Shown here: positions 1-8,273 of the stretch, in pieces
How positions within the stretch are numbered: position 1 is the first letter of the stretch
Layout of the letters: the number at the start of each line of letters is the position of its first letter
DNA from: an uncultured Candidatus Woesearchaeota archaeon
GTDB lineage: Archaea; Nanobdellota; Nanobdellia; UBA10117
NCBI GenBank assembly: GCA_903864915.1
Contig: CAIPHS010000006.1
Location: forward strand, 1-34,602
Length of the DNA stretch: 34,602 nucleotides
Direction: 5' to 3'
Program-made: the position numbers and the translations under genes
Notes under the pieces: generated by a model
Told to the model about the DNA's origin: nothing
The model's input: only the letters and a program-made list of their open reading frames with translations
The model's database searches: none

Positions 1-360
1 AAGGGATTTGCAAGGCTGGCCCTCACTGCAAGGGATCGTGATAAGTTCCTGAAGGTGCTGGAGAATGTTGATGTTTCAAAGGAGAGCAAGAAGATTCTTG
101 CAAACCTTCCTGAGGAGGTCTCTGCCATGCTGAAACAGAAGTACAACAAGACAGACATCAACGAGTTTGTTGACTCTGCCGTCAGCATTGCTGCTGTCAT
201 CAAAAAACGGACACTGCAGATACCTTTCATGAGTTATTGGGGCTTGGAGAAGCCGAAGTTCTTCCTGGGCTTGAAGACTGACGGGCTGGATGAGTTCGTG
301 TATGCATGGGCAAGGGCTATGCTCCCTGAACCTGCGCTGAAGGCAAAGCCTAAGGTATAA
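1..360 (+). CDS. 3' part of an unidentified protein (5' end outside window)
   Basis: Frame of ORF 55..360 is open back to base 1 (KGFARLALTARDRDKFLKVLENV...), so the track's GTG start is probably not the true start; no family recognised. Confidence 0.6.
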   Translation, partial: KGFARLALTARDRDKFLKVLENVDVSKESKKILANLPEEVSAMLKQKYNKTDINEFVDSAVSIAAVIKKRTLQIPFMSYWGLEKPKFFLGLKTDGLDEFVYAWARAMLPEPALKAKPKV

Positions 361-415
361 TTAAGTATACCATAAGGTTTAAATATGTATACTACTTGGT
401 ATAGTTAGTTATGCT

Positions 416-967
416 ATGGTGAAAAAACAAGAAGAAATCCTGTTTAACAAGAATCTTACCAGACTTTTGATGTTATTTGCGAACCAGCCAGACTACAAAT
501 TTACCCAGGCAGACATAAGAAAAGCCACTGGGCTTTCAAAGCTTACTGTGAGTAAATGGCTGCAGGGGCTCGAAAAGCTGGAATTTGTAAAAACTGAAGC
601 CATAGGCAGAAATATTTTGTATTATGTTACTGGGGATAATCCGGTAATCAAGCAGGAGAAAATCCTGCTGAACGTATCCAATCTTTATGTTGCTGCAAAG
701 CAGCTTGCAAAGATGCTGGAGTGTGAAGTATACCTGTTCGGCTCTGCGGCAAGGGGTGAGGATACTGAAAAAAGTGATATCGACTTACTGATCATAGGCG
801 ATAAGGTTCCTCAGAATGCGGTGATGGCAATAACAGGACCTGTAGAGAAAGACATGGGCAAAAAAATCACATTTCACATATTCACAAGGCTTGAGTGGTC
901 CCAAACCGCTAGAAAAGACAAAGCATTTTATGAAAGGGTGGAAAAAGACAGGATAAGGCTGGCATGA
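416..967 (+). CDS. Winged-helix/MarR-like HTH fused to MNT-type nucleotidyltransferase (antitoxin of HEPN-MNT pair)
   Basis: N-terminal HTH (FTQADIRKATGLSKLTVSKWLQGLEKLEFV) followed by the Pol-beta NTase motif GSAARGEDTEKSDIDLLI; 4-bp overlap with the downstream HEPN gene. Confidence 0.85.
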   Translation: MVKKQEEILFNKNLTRLLMLFANQPDYKFTQADIRKATGLSKLTVSKWLQGLEKLEFVKTEAIGRNILYYVTGDNPVIKQEKILLNVSNLYVAAKQLAKMLECEVYLFGSAARGEDTEKSDIDLLIIGDKVPQNAVMAITGPVEKDMGKKITFHIFTRLEWSQTARKDKAFYERVEKDRIRLA

Positions 968-1434
968 AAACCAACGGCAAACCGGTTGATATGCGGGCGA
1001 AAATAAGCGCCGCCCTGGACAGGGCAATAAAGCTCGGGCACCTGAAGATTGAAGAGCCTGGTGGCGAAGAAGTAGTGAAACATTACGTTGAGCAGGCCCA
1101 GTTGGACCTGGACACAGCTGAACACTCTATGGAAGAGAAAGATTACAAATGGTCCATTGTGCAGAGCTATTATTCCATGTTCAATGCAGCCAGGGCAGTT
1201 TTGTTCAAACTGGGATTCAGGGACCAGAAACATTATGTCATAGCTGACGTCCTTGAAGAAATAAGCAAGGAAGGAAAGCTTGAGCCGAAATATGTTGATG
1301 ATTTCAAGGCTTCGATGAGAAGCAGGGAGGACGCCAATTACAGATCAATATTCTCCCTGGAGACTGCCAATTTCACTCTTGAAATGGCAAAGGAATTCCT
1401 TAACAGGATGAAAGCGCTTGTCAAGGTGCTATGA
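964..1434 (+). CDS. HEPN domain protein (toxin partner of MNT)
   Basis: YVEQAQLDLDTAEHSMEEKDYKWSIVQSYYSMFNAARAVLFKLGFRDQKHYV is HEPN-like; coupled to the MNT gene. Confidence 0.8.
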   Translation: MKTNGKPVDMRAKISAALDRAIKLGHLKIEEPGGEEVVKHYVEQAQLDLDTAEHSMEEKDYKWSIVQSYYSMFNAARAVLFKLGFRDQKHYVIADVLEEISKEGKLEPKYVDDFKASMRSREDANYRSIFSLETANFTLEMAKEFLNRMKALVKVL

Positions 1435-1541
1435 TTATGGTAAATAAATTGAAGCCGGAGTTTGCAAGGAAATTAAAGCAGATTGAAAAGCAGAGGAAAA
1501 TACCCGTTTCGGATTTTGCAAGGCATGTGGGGTTGAAGTAG
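1431..1541 (+). CDS. 36-aa small antitoxin-like protein MIMVNKLKPEFARKLKQIEKQRKIPVSDFARHVGLK
   Basis: ATG at 1431 overlaps the HEPN stop; TAG at 1539-1541 directly abuts the ATG of the RelE-like toxin at 1542; aligns to the C-terminal part of the antitoxin at 2562..2801 (LRPEYVEKLNTLEKQKGIPFKSIAEL). Confidence 0.7.
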   Translation: MIMVNKLKPEFARKLKQIEKQRKIPVSDFARHVGLK

Positions 1542-1823
1542 ATGTATTCTTTGGAGATAGACGCTAAGCTCCTTGAGAAGTTCAGGAAATTAAGGCACAG
1601 GGACAGCAAGCAGCTTGCCGAGGTCAGCAAGAAAGTCAACAAGATACTTGAGGACCCTCATCACTTTGAGCATCTTGAGCTTGTCAAGGGCAAATTCCAC
1701 AGGGTACATGTTGACCGGTCCTTTGTCCTTGTATATTCAATAGATGAGGCTAGAAACATTGTAATATTGCATGAATATGATCATCACGACAACGTATACG
1801 TGCACCCGCACGTAGATAACTGA
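1542..1823 (+). CDS. RelE/ParE-superfamily toxin
   Basis: KFHRVHVDRSFVLVYSIDEARNIVILHEYDHHDNVY typical of archaeal RelE-like proteins; paralogous to 2802..3071. Confidence 0.8.
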   Translation: MYSLEIDAKLLEKFRKLRHRDSKQLAEVSKKVNKILEDPHHFEHLELVKGKFHRVHVDRSFVLVYSIDEARNIVILHEYDHHDNVYVHPHVDN

Positions 1824-1824
1824 T

Positions 1825-2418
1825 TTAGCCCAAATCTTTGTATTTTACATTGGCTTTTTGAAGAATATAGGATGTGCCTGAGTGGACCCAATTTTCAGCT
1901 CCGGCAGAGTACTCAAAGACCGTGCAGGTGGCTAATTCATTTGTGCTAGGTTCTACATCAACAACCTCACCAATCTTATCAACAATTCCGCCACGAGCCA
2001 CTTGCATGAAAAAGTTGTTCAGCAGCTTGGCCCTTATTACACCTTTGTTTTCAAGAGTGGACACTAAAGACTTAAGGTCTGGAGCTCCGGATTCAGCTAT
2101 GCCGCGTATTTTCCTGCTGAACAGGGCATCGAAATACGGGCGCTTGATTGCATCAACATCAAGGTTTACATGAACCCTGTCGTATTCATTGAATGGCAGT
2201 TCGTCTTCCAGAATTCCGATTAGCGTGTGAGCAGATTTTATATCATAAACTTTGAAGTCATTCTCTCCCAGGGCTTTCAACAAGTTGACAATTTGGACCC
2301 TGTCTGAAGGCTCGCCCAAGACTATAGCAGAGTAATCAATCTCCAGGCTGGCTTTCAGCCAGTCAACCATTCGCGAGTCAAGTTTCTTCGTTTCCAAAAG
2401 AGATGTGATGATGCTCAT
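1825..2418 (-). CDS. Putative degenerate secretion-ATPase (GspE/VirB11-like) relic, unknown function
   Basis: IVLGEPSDRVQIVNLLKAL sits where GEPGSGKTTLLNAL would be expected; C-terminus IVDKIGEVVDVEPSTNELATCTVFEYSAGAENWVHSGTSYIL resembles the C-terminus of archaeal type II/IV secretion ATPases. Recognised by eye only. Confidence 0.45.
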   Translation of the reverse strand: MSIITSLLETKKLDSRMVDWLKASLEIDYSAIVLGEPSDRVQIVNLLKALGENDFKVYDIKSAHTLIGILEDELPFNEYDRVHVNLDVDAIKRPYFDALFSRKIRGIAESGAPDLKSLVSTLENKGVIRAKLLNNFFMQVARGGIVDKIGEVVDVEPSTNELATCTVFEYSAGAENWVHSGTSYILQKANVKYKDLG

Positions 2419-2420
2419 AT

Positions 2421-2438
2421 GTTTACTATACCGTAAAC
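2421..2438. promoter_or_regulatory. Inverted repeat GTTTAC-TATACC-GTAAAC between TATA-like box and start codon
   Basis: Perfect 6-bp arms ending 3 bp upstream of the ATG of the minus-strand gene 1825..2418. Confidence 0.5.
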
Positions 2439-2543
2439 AAATTTAAACCTTTGCATGAAAACGAGAAACATTGTGTTTTAAGTTTAATGTTCAGCAGGCA
2501 CCCGATAAATGAGATACTTCTGCAGAAAGGTTTATTAATACCG

Positions 2544-2562
2544 TGTTAATATGGTATTAACA
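2544..2562. promoter_or_regulatory. Inverted repeat TGTTAATA-TGG-TATTAACA at antitoxin start
   Basis: Perfect 8-bp arms overlapping the A of the ATG at 2562; also nested TTAATACC...GGTATTAA (2535-2560). Confidence 0.6.
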
Positions 2563-2801
2563 TGGTACAAGCTATTGTAACAATATCCGACCATGCAAAT
2601 CGCGTGTTAAATATTGTAAAGGCCAAATATGGTCTAAAAGACAAATCACAAGCTATAGAGCTTGTTGCTGAAAAATATGAAGAGGAAATCATGGAACCTG
2701 AATTAAGGCCTGAATATGTTGAAAAGCTAAACACATTGGAAAAGCAGAAAGGCATACCTTTCAAAAGTATTGCCGAACTCAAAAAAATAGTTGAGGATTA
2801 A
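2562..2801 (+). CDS. RHH-type antitoxin (DUF2683-like)
   Basis: N-terminal ribbon-helix-helix-like VQAIVTISDHANRVLNIVKAKYGLKDKSQAIELVAEKY, stop codon abutting the ATG of a RelE-like toxin. Confidence 0.75.
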   Translation: MVQAIVTISDHANRVLNIVKAKYGLKDKSQAIELVAEKYEEEIMEPELRPEYVEKLNTLEKQKGIPFKSIAELKKIVED

Positions 2802-3071
2802 ATGTATAATTGTGAAATCAATCCTGAACTAAGGCTTATTCTTAACAAGCTTTCAAAAAAGGACAAAGTCACATACGAACAGGTTTTTAAGAAAATCGAT
2901 GAGATAGCAAACTGTTCTGATGTTGACCATTACAAAAATTTAACGCATGAAATGAAAGACCGGAAAAGGGTGCACATTGGAAACTTTGTTCTCGTTTTCA
3001 AATATATTAGCAGCGAGAATAAGATATACTTTGTAGATTTTGACCATCACGATAATATTTACGGGCGTTAA
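2802..3071 (+). CDS. RelE-superfamily toxin
   Basis: RVHIGNFVLVFKYISSENKIYFVDFDHHDNIY; paralog of 1542..1823. Confidence 0.8.
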   Translation: MYNCEINPELRLILNKLSKKDKVTYEQVFKKIDEIANCSDVDHYKNLTHEMKDRKRVHIGNFVLVFKYISSENKIYFVDFDHHDNIYGR

Positions 3072-3114
3072 CGAGTTCTTTTATGCCTGGGCTAACTGCT
3101 GCTTTGGACTTAGA

Positions 3115-3357
3115 TTAAGCTTTTGACGGGTGCGCATGCCTTACCTTTGCTATTGTAACTTCTAGATCCTTTGGCGTTATTCCTGCTTTTTTGACTGCAG
3201 CCCTCGTAGCTTTAAGCATAGATTCAAACTTTTCTTTCGTTGCTGTAATATCTGATTTATTGGGCAACTCAGGCAGCTTCCCTGTCCGGTCATACTCTGC
3301 CAGAGCTTCAAAGGCATCTGCGTATTTGGTAAATATCTTCTCGTCATAGAGTTTCAT
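3115..3357 (-). CDS. Hypothetical 80-aa protein, possibly antitoxin/regulator-like
   Basis: Intact ORF with a palindrome at its start codon and location in a TA cluster; no family recognised. Confidence 0.5.
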   Translation of the reverse strand: MKLYDEKIFTKYADAFEALAEYDRTGKLPELPNKSDITATKEKFESMLKATRAAVKKAGITPKDLEVTIAKVRHAHPSKA

Positions 3358-3373
3358 GTGTATTTATACACAT
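3356..3373. promoter_or_regulatory. Inverted repeat ATGTGTA-TTTA-TACACAT
   Basis: Perfect 7-bp arms overlapping the start codon of 3115..3357 (minus). Confidence 0.5.
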
Positions 3374-3406
3374 AATTTATTGATAAAGGCTATGCTGAAA
3401 TAAAAC

Positions 3407-4006
3407 TTACTTTACAAGCTCTAGAATCTTCGCCAGCTTTTCTTCATGGGTCTTCAGCTCGTCCATCTTGTTATAGAAAGCCAGGATGCTTTCTTCCTCT
3501 GGCGTGCGGTTTTCTTTTTCAGAGAGCGCGTCTGCATAATAATCTAAACAGACAAGCGCAACGAAATAGTTCTTGTCCAAGCCTTTGGCAGCCTCTGCAT
3601 ATTTCCGGACCATGGGCTTTGAGCCTTCAGCGAATTGCTTCTTTATGGAATCATACCAGATCTTCGCTTCTTTTTGGACTTCAGCGTCTTCTAAGTCCGG
3701 GCTATTAGTCTCATCTGTCAGCATTATGCGCATTAAGTCGGGATTTGAAATAATCTCTTTCAGCGCATACAGCATAAAAGAGCTGTTTCTTTTAACTAAT
3801 TCCTGGACCCTGCTAGTCAGCTGCTTTCTTCTGTCGAGCAGGTCTGCAGGCATATCCGGGCCAAGCTTTTCCTCAAGATTGTCCAGCCTTCCGATATAGC
3901 CTTTAACATAACGCATTCTGCCAAAAAAATCATTATCAAAGTCCTTCTGGATGTTCTTCTCATAGTCATCCAGGCATCTTTTGTAGGATTCCAAGTCTTC
4001 TAACAT
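3407..4006 (-). CDS. Hypothetical helical protein
   Basis: ORF 3407..4186; internal ATG at 4006 (MLEDLESYKRCLDDYEKN) is a more plausible start because upstream residues overlap the divergent tspO promoter region. Confidence 0.6.
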   Translation of the reverse strand: MLEDLESYKRCLDDYEKNIQKDFDNDFFGRMRYVKGYIGRLDNLEEKLGPDMPADLLDRRKQLTSRVQELVKRNSSFMLYALKEIISNPDLMRIMLTDETNSPDLEDAEVQKEAKIWYDSIKKQFAEGSKPMVRKYAEAAKGLDKNYFVALVCLDYYADALSEKENRTPEEESILAFYNKMDELKTHEEKLAKILELVK

Positions 4007-4067
4007 AACAATATTGCCACAAATAGTTATAAAAATGTTGGCATGACAATTGGGTAGGAGGCCACAT

Positions 4068-4538
4068 ATGAAAACTAAAGGAACGGGCAAGTTAGTCTTA
4101 GCAGTAATAGTCTGCCAGCTTGCAGGTGTTTTCGGCTCGTTATTCACAATGCCAGCCATACCGACCTGGTATGCTTCTCTCAACAAACCAAGCTTCGCTC
4201 CTCCAGGATGGCTGATTGGAACAATCTGGCTTATTCTTTACACATTAATGGGAATTTCCCTTTATCTGGTTTGGATATCCAAGAAGAAGCACAAAACAAG
4301 AGCAACCAGGATGTTTGAATTCCAGTTAATCCTGAATGCGTTATGGTCATTCCTGTTCTTCGGATTAAGGTCCCCGTTATATGGCTTAATTGGTATAGCT
4401 ATGGTGTGGGTTGCTATTTTAGCGACAATCATATTTTTTTACAAAATAGACAAGAAAGCAGCTTACCTGTTAGTCCCTTATCTGGCATGGGTTAGTATTG
4501 CAACATTACTAAATTATCTGATTTTTATGTTGAACTAG
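4068..4538 (+). CDS. tspO: TspO/MBR family membrane protein
   Basis: FTMPAIPTWYASLNKPSFAPPGWLIGTIWLILYTLMGISLYLVW and NALWSFLFFGLRSPLYGL; ATG at 4068 preceded by a strong SD (GGTAGGAGG). Confidence 0.9.
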   Translation: MKTKGTGKLVLAVIVCQLAGVFGSLFTMPAIPTWYASLNKPSFAPPGWLIGTIWLILYTLMGISLYLVWISKKKHKTRATRMFEFQLILNALWSFLFFGLRSPLYGLIGIAMVWVAILATIIFFYKIDKKAAYLLVPYLAWVSIATLLNYLIFMLN

Positions 4539-4800
4539 GTTTTTGATCGTATGCCAGGATAACGACATACTCGCCTTCTTTCAAAGGCAGCATTAAGTAT
4601 CCGCCTGAAGGGCCTTTGAAAATCGGCAGGCCTGCATATTTTGCATCAGTCTTGACGATATTCATGTCTTGAAGCTTTGATTCAGAAACAGGAGTTCTTT
4701 GCCCTACTATATTCTCAATAGTTCCCTGGTATACCCGGAAAGGGACCGCACTGGCCATGTTTTTGAATACATCGTCGGATTTAAAAGCGTTTTCACTCAC
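4525..4800 (-). CDS. Hypothetical protein
   Basis: Intact ORF; start could be GTG 4800 or ATG 4758. Confidence 0.5.
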   Translation of the reverse strand: MSENAFKSDDVFKNMASAVPFRVYQGTIENIVGQRTPVSESKLQDMNIVKTDAKYAGLPIFKGPSGGYLMLPLKEGEYVVILAYDQKPSST

Positions 4801-4810
4801 CTAAAGGAGT

Positions 4811-5119
4811 ATGGCTGATTATGAGACCTTCGTGAAATATGTTAGGGTAAAGAGCATCATACACACCGGAAGCAGGATGTATTTCTACCTGAACAACCTG
4901 TGCCAGAAAAATGACGACCTGGCAGAAAGGATATTCAAAGAACTGGAACAAGGCATTTTTGACAAGCATTCGTCAGCTGGCTACGATTTCCGCAAAAAAT
5001 ACAGGATGTTTGGCAAAAGCACTGATTTTGAGAGCAGGCTGCGGGAAGAGTTCCCCACCATGAAAGAAAGGCTGGATGATATATTGAAGAAAAAGGACTA
5101 CCTGCAGGAACAGCGGTAA
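4811..5119 (+). CDS. Hypothetical protein
   Basis: ATG preceded by AAAGGAG; TATA-like TTTAAAAG near 4780. Confidence 0.6.
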   Translation: MADYETFVKYVRVKSIIHTGSRMYFYLNNLCQKNDDLAERIFKELEQGIFDKHSSAGYDFRKKYRMFGKSTDFESRLREEFPTMKERLDDILKKKDYLQEQR

Positions 5120-5158
5120 TGGCATGTTTTAAAAAACTAACACGGATGTTTATGTTTT

Positions 5159-5632
5159 ATGAACAAACCAGTTGAACTTACAGAAGACGAGAAGGACGCT
5201 AATAAGCTGCAGCAATTCGAAGCGAAACTACGGGCTGCAGAAATAGATGCGGACAATAATTCTGCATGTTTGGAGGACCTGGTCAAGCTGGCTGAAGACG
5301 CCATTAGCCTGACAACCATAGAAGAACAAAGCCTTTTCACATACTTTGACGGGGACAAGCGCTACGAATACTTCTCCACCACGAAAACTACCAATAAGGA
5401 ATTTACCGAAAACACATTTTATTGCGAAGACAAGAATGGCAAGAAAACGAGAATGCAGCCAAAAACCTTTGTGGACCGGAATTTAAGCATGTTCAGTGCA
5501 TACGCGTTGCTGAAAACCCTCCATACTGTTGTATTTGGCGGAGAAGATGGCCCGCGCCGTTATCGTAAAAATACCTACCCTCTGCAAGAGGTTGCTAACA
5601 GGCCAACAGATGAAAACGGGACATACTTTTGA
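5159..5632 (+). CDS. Hypothetical protein
   Basis: Intact 157-aa ORF, no family recognised. Confidence 0.6.
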   Translation: MNKPVELTEDEKDANKLQQFEAKLRAAEIDADNNSACLEDLVKLAEDAISLTTIEEQSLFTYFDGDKRYEYFSTTKTTNKEFTENTFYCEDKNGKKTRMQPKTFVDRNLSMFSAYALLKTLHTVVFGGEDGPRRYRKNTYPLQEVANRPTDENGTYF

Positions 5633-5684
5633 TTATCGCCAGCTGAAAACAAATCTATAAAAAAGACCAATAAAGTTAGAATCC

Positions 5685-6836
5685 ATGGTTAAAACCCTGT
5701 TCAGTTCTGAATCAGTCACTGAAGGACATCCAGACAAATTATGCGACCAGATTGCAGATTCTATTTTAGATGAGCTGATCAAACAGGACCCGCACTCAAG
5801 GGTCGCAGTTGAGGCCCTGACTACAACTGGTTTGCTGGTTGTGGCTGGCGAAGTCACCACTGAAGGCTGGCTTGATGTTCAGAAGATTGCAAGGGATACT
5901 ATTAGAGGCATAGGCTATGACAAGCCGGAATACGGGTTTGATGCCGAAAGCTGTTCAGTTCTTGTAAGCCTGCATGAACAAAGCCCGGACATCGCGCTTG
6001 GTGTTAACAAGGCTGAAAACAAGGACCAGGGGGCTGGCGACCAGGGCATAATGTTTGGCTTCGCCTGCAACGAAACTCCTGAGCTGATGCCACTGCCAAT
6101 TTCTTTGGCACATAAATTGACCATGAAACTTGCCCATTGCAGGAAGATGGGGGAAATAAAGTGGCTAAGGCCTGATGGAAAATCACAAGTCACGGTTGAA
6201 TACGAAGACGGCAAGCCAAAAAGGGTGACAAATGTTGTTGTTTCAACACAGCACGCGCCGGATGTAACTCACGAGCAGATAAGGAAAGAAGTAATTGAGA
6301 AAATAATAAAACCGATTTGCGGGAAATGGGTGGATGACAAGACTGAATTTTTAGTCAATCCTACTGGAAGGTTTGTAATAGGCGGCCCGCCTGGCGATAG
6401 TGGTGTTACCGGAAGAAAGATTGTTGTTGACACTTACGGGGGCATGGGAAGGACTGGAGGCGGCGCATTTTCGGGAAAAGATCCCTCAAAAGTTGACAGG
6501 TCTGCTGCGTACATGGCAAGGCACATTGCCAAGAATGTTGTTGCTGCCGGATTGGCTGACAAATGCGAGCTGCAGATAGGTTATGCAATAGGTGTTGCGA
6601 AGCCTGTTTCGTTCATGATAGACACTTTCGGAACTGGAAAAGTTCCTAATGTGAAAATTGAGGAAGCCTGCCTGAAGGTTTTTGACTTGAGGCCTGCTGC
6701 AATAATATCTTACCTTGACTTATTGAGGCCAATCTACATGAAAACAGCCTGTTATGGACACTTCGGCAGGGAAGAGCCCGAATTCACTTGGGAACGAATA
6801 AACATGGTCGAAGAGCTGAAGAAGGCTGTGGCTTAA
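5685..6836 (+). CDS. metK: S-adenosylmethionine synthetase, bacterial-type
   Basis: [73 protein letters not shown]. Confidence 0.97.
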   Translation: MVKTLFSSESVTEGHPDKLCDQIADSILDELIKQDPHSRVAVEALTTTGLLVVAGEVTTEGWLDVQKIARDTIRGIGYDKPEYGFDAESCSVLVSLHEQSPDIALGVNKAENKDQGAGDQGIMFGFACNETPELMPLPISLAHKLTMKLAHCRKMGEIKWLRPDGKSQVTVEYEDGKPKRVTNVVVSTQHAPDVTHEQIRKEVIEKIIKPICGKWVDDKTEFLVNPTGRFVIGGPPGDSGVTGRKIVVDTYGGMGRTGGGAFSGKDPSKVDRSAAYMARHIAKNVVAAGLADKCELQIGYAIGVAKPVSFMIDTFGTGKVPNVKIEEACLKVFDLRPAAIISYLDLLRPIYMKTACYGHFGREEPEFTWERINMVEELKKAVA

Positions 6837-6874
6837 CACCGTTACATTTTTAAACCAAACTTCACAGTGTTAAG
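6832..6874. promoter_or_regulatory. 8-bp inverted repeat CTTAACAC...GTGTTAAG flanking TATA-like region
   Basis: Arms 6832-6839 and 6867-6874, 27-bp spacer containing TTTTTAAA, immediately upstream of the HTH regulator ATG at 6877. Confidence 0.4.
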
Positions 6875-6876
6875 AG

Positions 6877-7113
6877 ATGTTGCCTTGTGAGAAAGCCGCG
6901 AAATACAAAGTTCCTGCTATCAAAGCCAGGCTAGCCAAAGAACTAAAAAACAAAGGCTATCCGCAAAGGCGGATTGCAGATTTTCTTGATGTAACTGAAG
7001 CTGCTGTTTCGCAATATCTTTCCGGAAAGAGGGCTGGTAAAAGGGAAAGAAACATGAAAACAAAACATGTGCCTGAAGTTTGTAAACATTGCGGTTTGTG
7101 CAAACTAAAATGA
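6877..7113 (+). CDS. HTH transcriptional regulator with C-terminal CxxCxxC (COG2522-like)
   Basis: HTH RRIADFLDVTEAAVSQYLSGKR; C-terminal VCKHCGLCK; stop overlaps the iscS start (ATGA). Confidence 0.8.
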   Translation: MLPCEKAAKYKVPAIKARLAKELKNKGYPQRRIADFLDVTEAAVSQYLSGKRAGKRERNMKTKHVPEVCKHCGLCKLK

Positions 7114-8273
7114 AATCAATTTACTTCGATAATGCTGCAACAACACCTGTGAGGAAGGAAGTATTCACGGCTATGAAGCCTTATTTCTCAACATATTTTG
7201 GCAATCCTTCATCTTTGCATGCTAAAGGGCTGGAAGCGAGGGATGCTGTTGAGGAAGCCAGAAAACTTATTGCAGAAATACTGAACTGCGCAACTGATGA
7301 ATTGATTTTCACAAGCGGCGGAACAGAATCTGTTAATCTTGCAATCAAAGGAATCGCTTTTGCAAGGAAGAAAGGGCACATCATAACACAAAAGACCGAG
7401 CATGATGCTGTTCTGGAGACTTGCAAGTGGCTCGAGAAGCAGGGTTTTGAATTGACTTACTTGAATGTTGACGAATTTGGTCTGGTAAAACCAGAACAAG
7501 TTGAAAAACACATCAGGAAAGACACTATTCTTGTTTCAATCATGTATGCTAACAATGAAATCGGAACAATTCAGCCGATAAAAGAAATCGCTGAAGTCTG
7601 CAGGAAACATGAAGTACTGTTCCACACTGATGCCTGCCAGGCAGCCGGCTATCTTGACATGGATGTGAAAAATCTTGGAATCGATCTTATGACAATCAAT
7701 GGTTCAAAGATATACGGGCCAAAAGGAGTCGGACTGCTTTTCATAAAAAAGGGAATTGAGATTGAACCGTTGCTTCACGGCGGCGGACAGGAATACGGAT
7801 TAAGGTCGGGGACTGAAAATGTGCCTGCCATAGTCGGTTTTGCAAAGGCCCTGGAGCTCGCGCAGAAGGAAAAAGTTACGGAAGTCCAGAGATTGACAGC
7901 CCTGCAGGATAGATTAGTTTCAGGTTTGCAAAGAATAGCTGACTCAAAACTGAACGGTCATCCGCAGAAAAGGCTGCCTAACAATGTCAATGTTTCAATT
8001 TACGGAGTTGAAGGCGAGGCAGTTTTGCTGATGCTGAATGAAAAAGGAATTTGCGCATCAACAGGCTCTGCATGTTCAACAAAAAGTTTGGAGGCAAGCC
8101 ATGTCTTGCTTGCAATGGGAATGTCACACGAAATGGCGCACGGAAGCCTGAGATTCAGCCTTGGCAAGCATACCAAAGAGAAAGATATCAGCAGGCTGAT
8201 GAAAGTCCTGCCTGGAATCGTCAAGAAATTAAGGGATATGTCTCCGATAAAAGCGGAGGTTAGGAATGGCTGA
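7110..8273 (+). CDS. iscS: Cysteine desulfurase (IscS/NifS)
   Basis: IYFDNAATTPVRKEV, PLP lysine region NGSKIYGPKGVGLLF, Cys loop CASTGSACST; ATG at 7110 preferred over the track's TTG 7089. Confidence 0.96.
   Translation: MKSIYFDNAATTPVRKEVFTAMKPYFSTYFGNPSSLHAKGLEARDAVEEARKLIAEILNCATDELIFTSGGTESVNLAIKGIAFARKKGHIITQKTEHDAVLETCKWLEKQGFELTYLNVDEFGLVKPEQVEKHIRKDTILVSIMYANNEIGTIQPIKEIAEVCRKHEVLFHTDACQAAGYLDMDVKNLGIDLMTINGSKIYGPKGVGLLFIKKGIEIEPLLHGGGQEYGLRSGTENVPAIVGFAKALELAQKEKVTEVQRLTALQDRLVSGLQRIADSKLNGHPQKRLPNNVNVSIYGVEGEAVLLMLNEKGICASTGSACSTKSLEASHVLLAMGMSHEMAHGSLRFSLGKHTKEKDISRLMKVLPGIVKKLRDMSPIKAEVRNG

Noticed and set aside
785-1233. Minus-strand ORFs over the HEPN/MNT genes
   Set aside because: Sense frames carry recognised motifs; antisense frames do not.
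4758-4811. Apparent 10-bp divergent start-codon spacing between 4525..4800 and 4811..5119
   Set aside because: The minus ORF has an alternative ATG at 4758, so the extreme spacing may be an annotation artefact.
5915-6588. Antisense ORFs within metK
   Set aside because: Shadow ORFs opposite a conserved enzyme.
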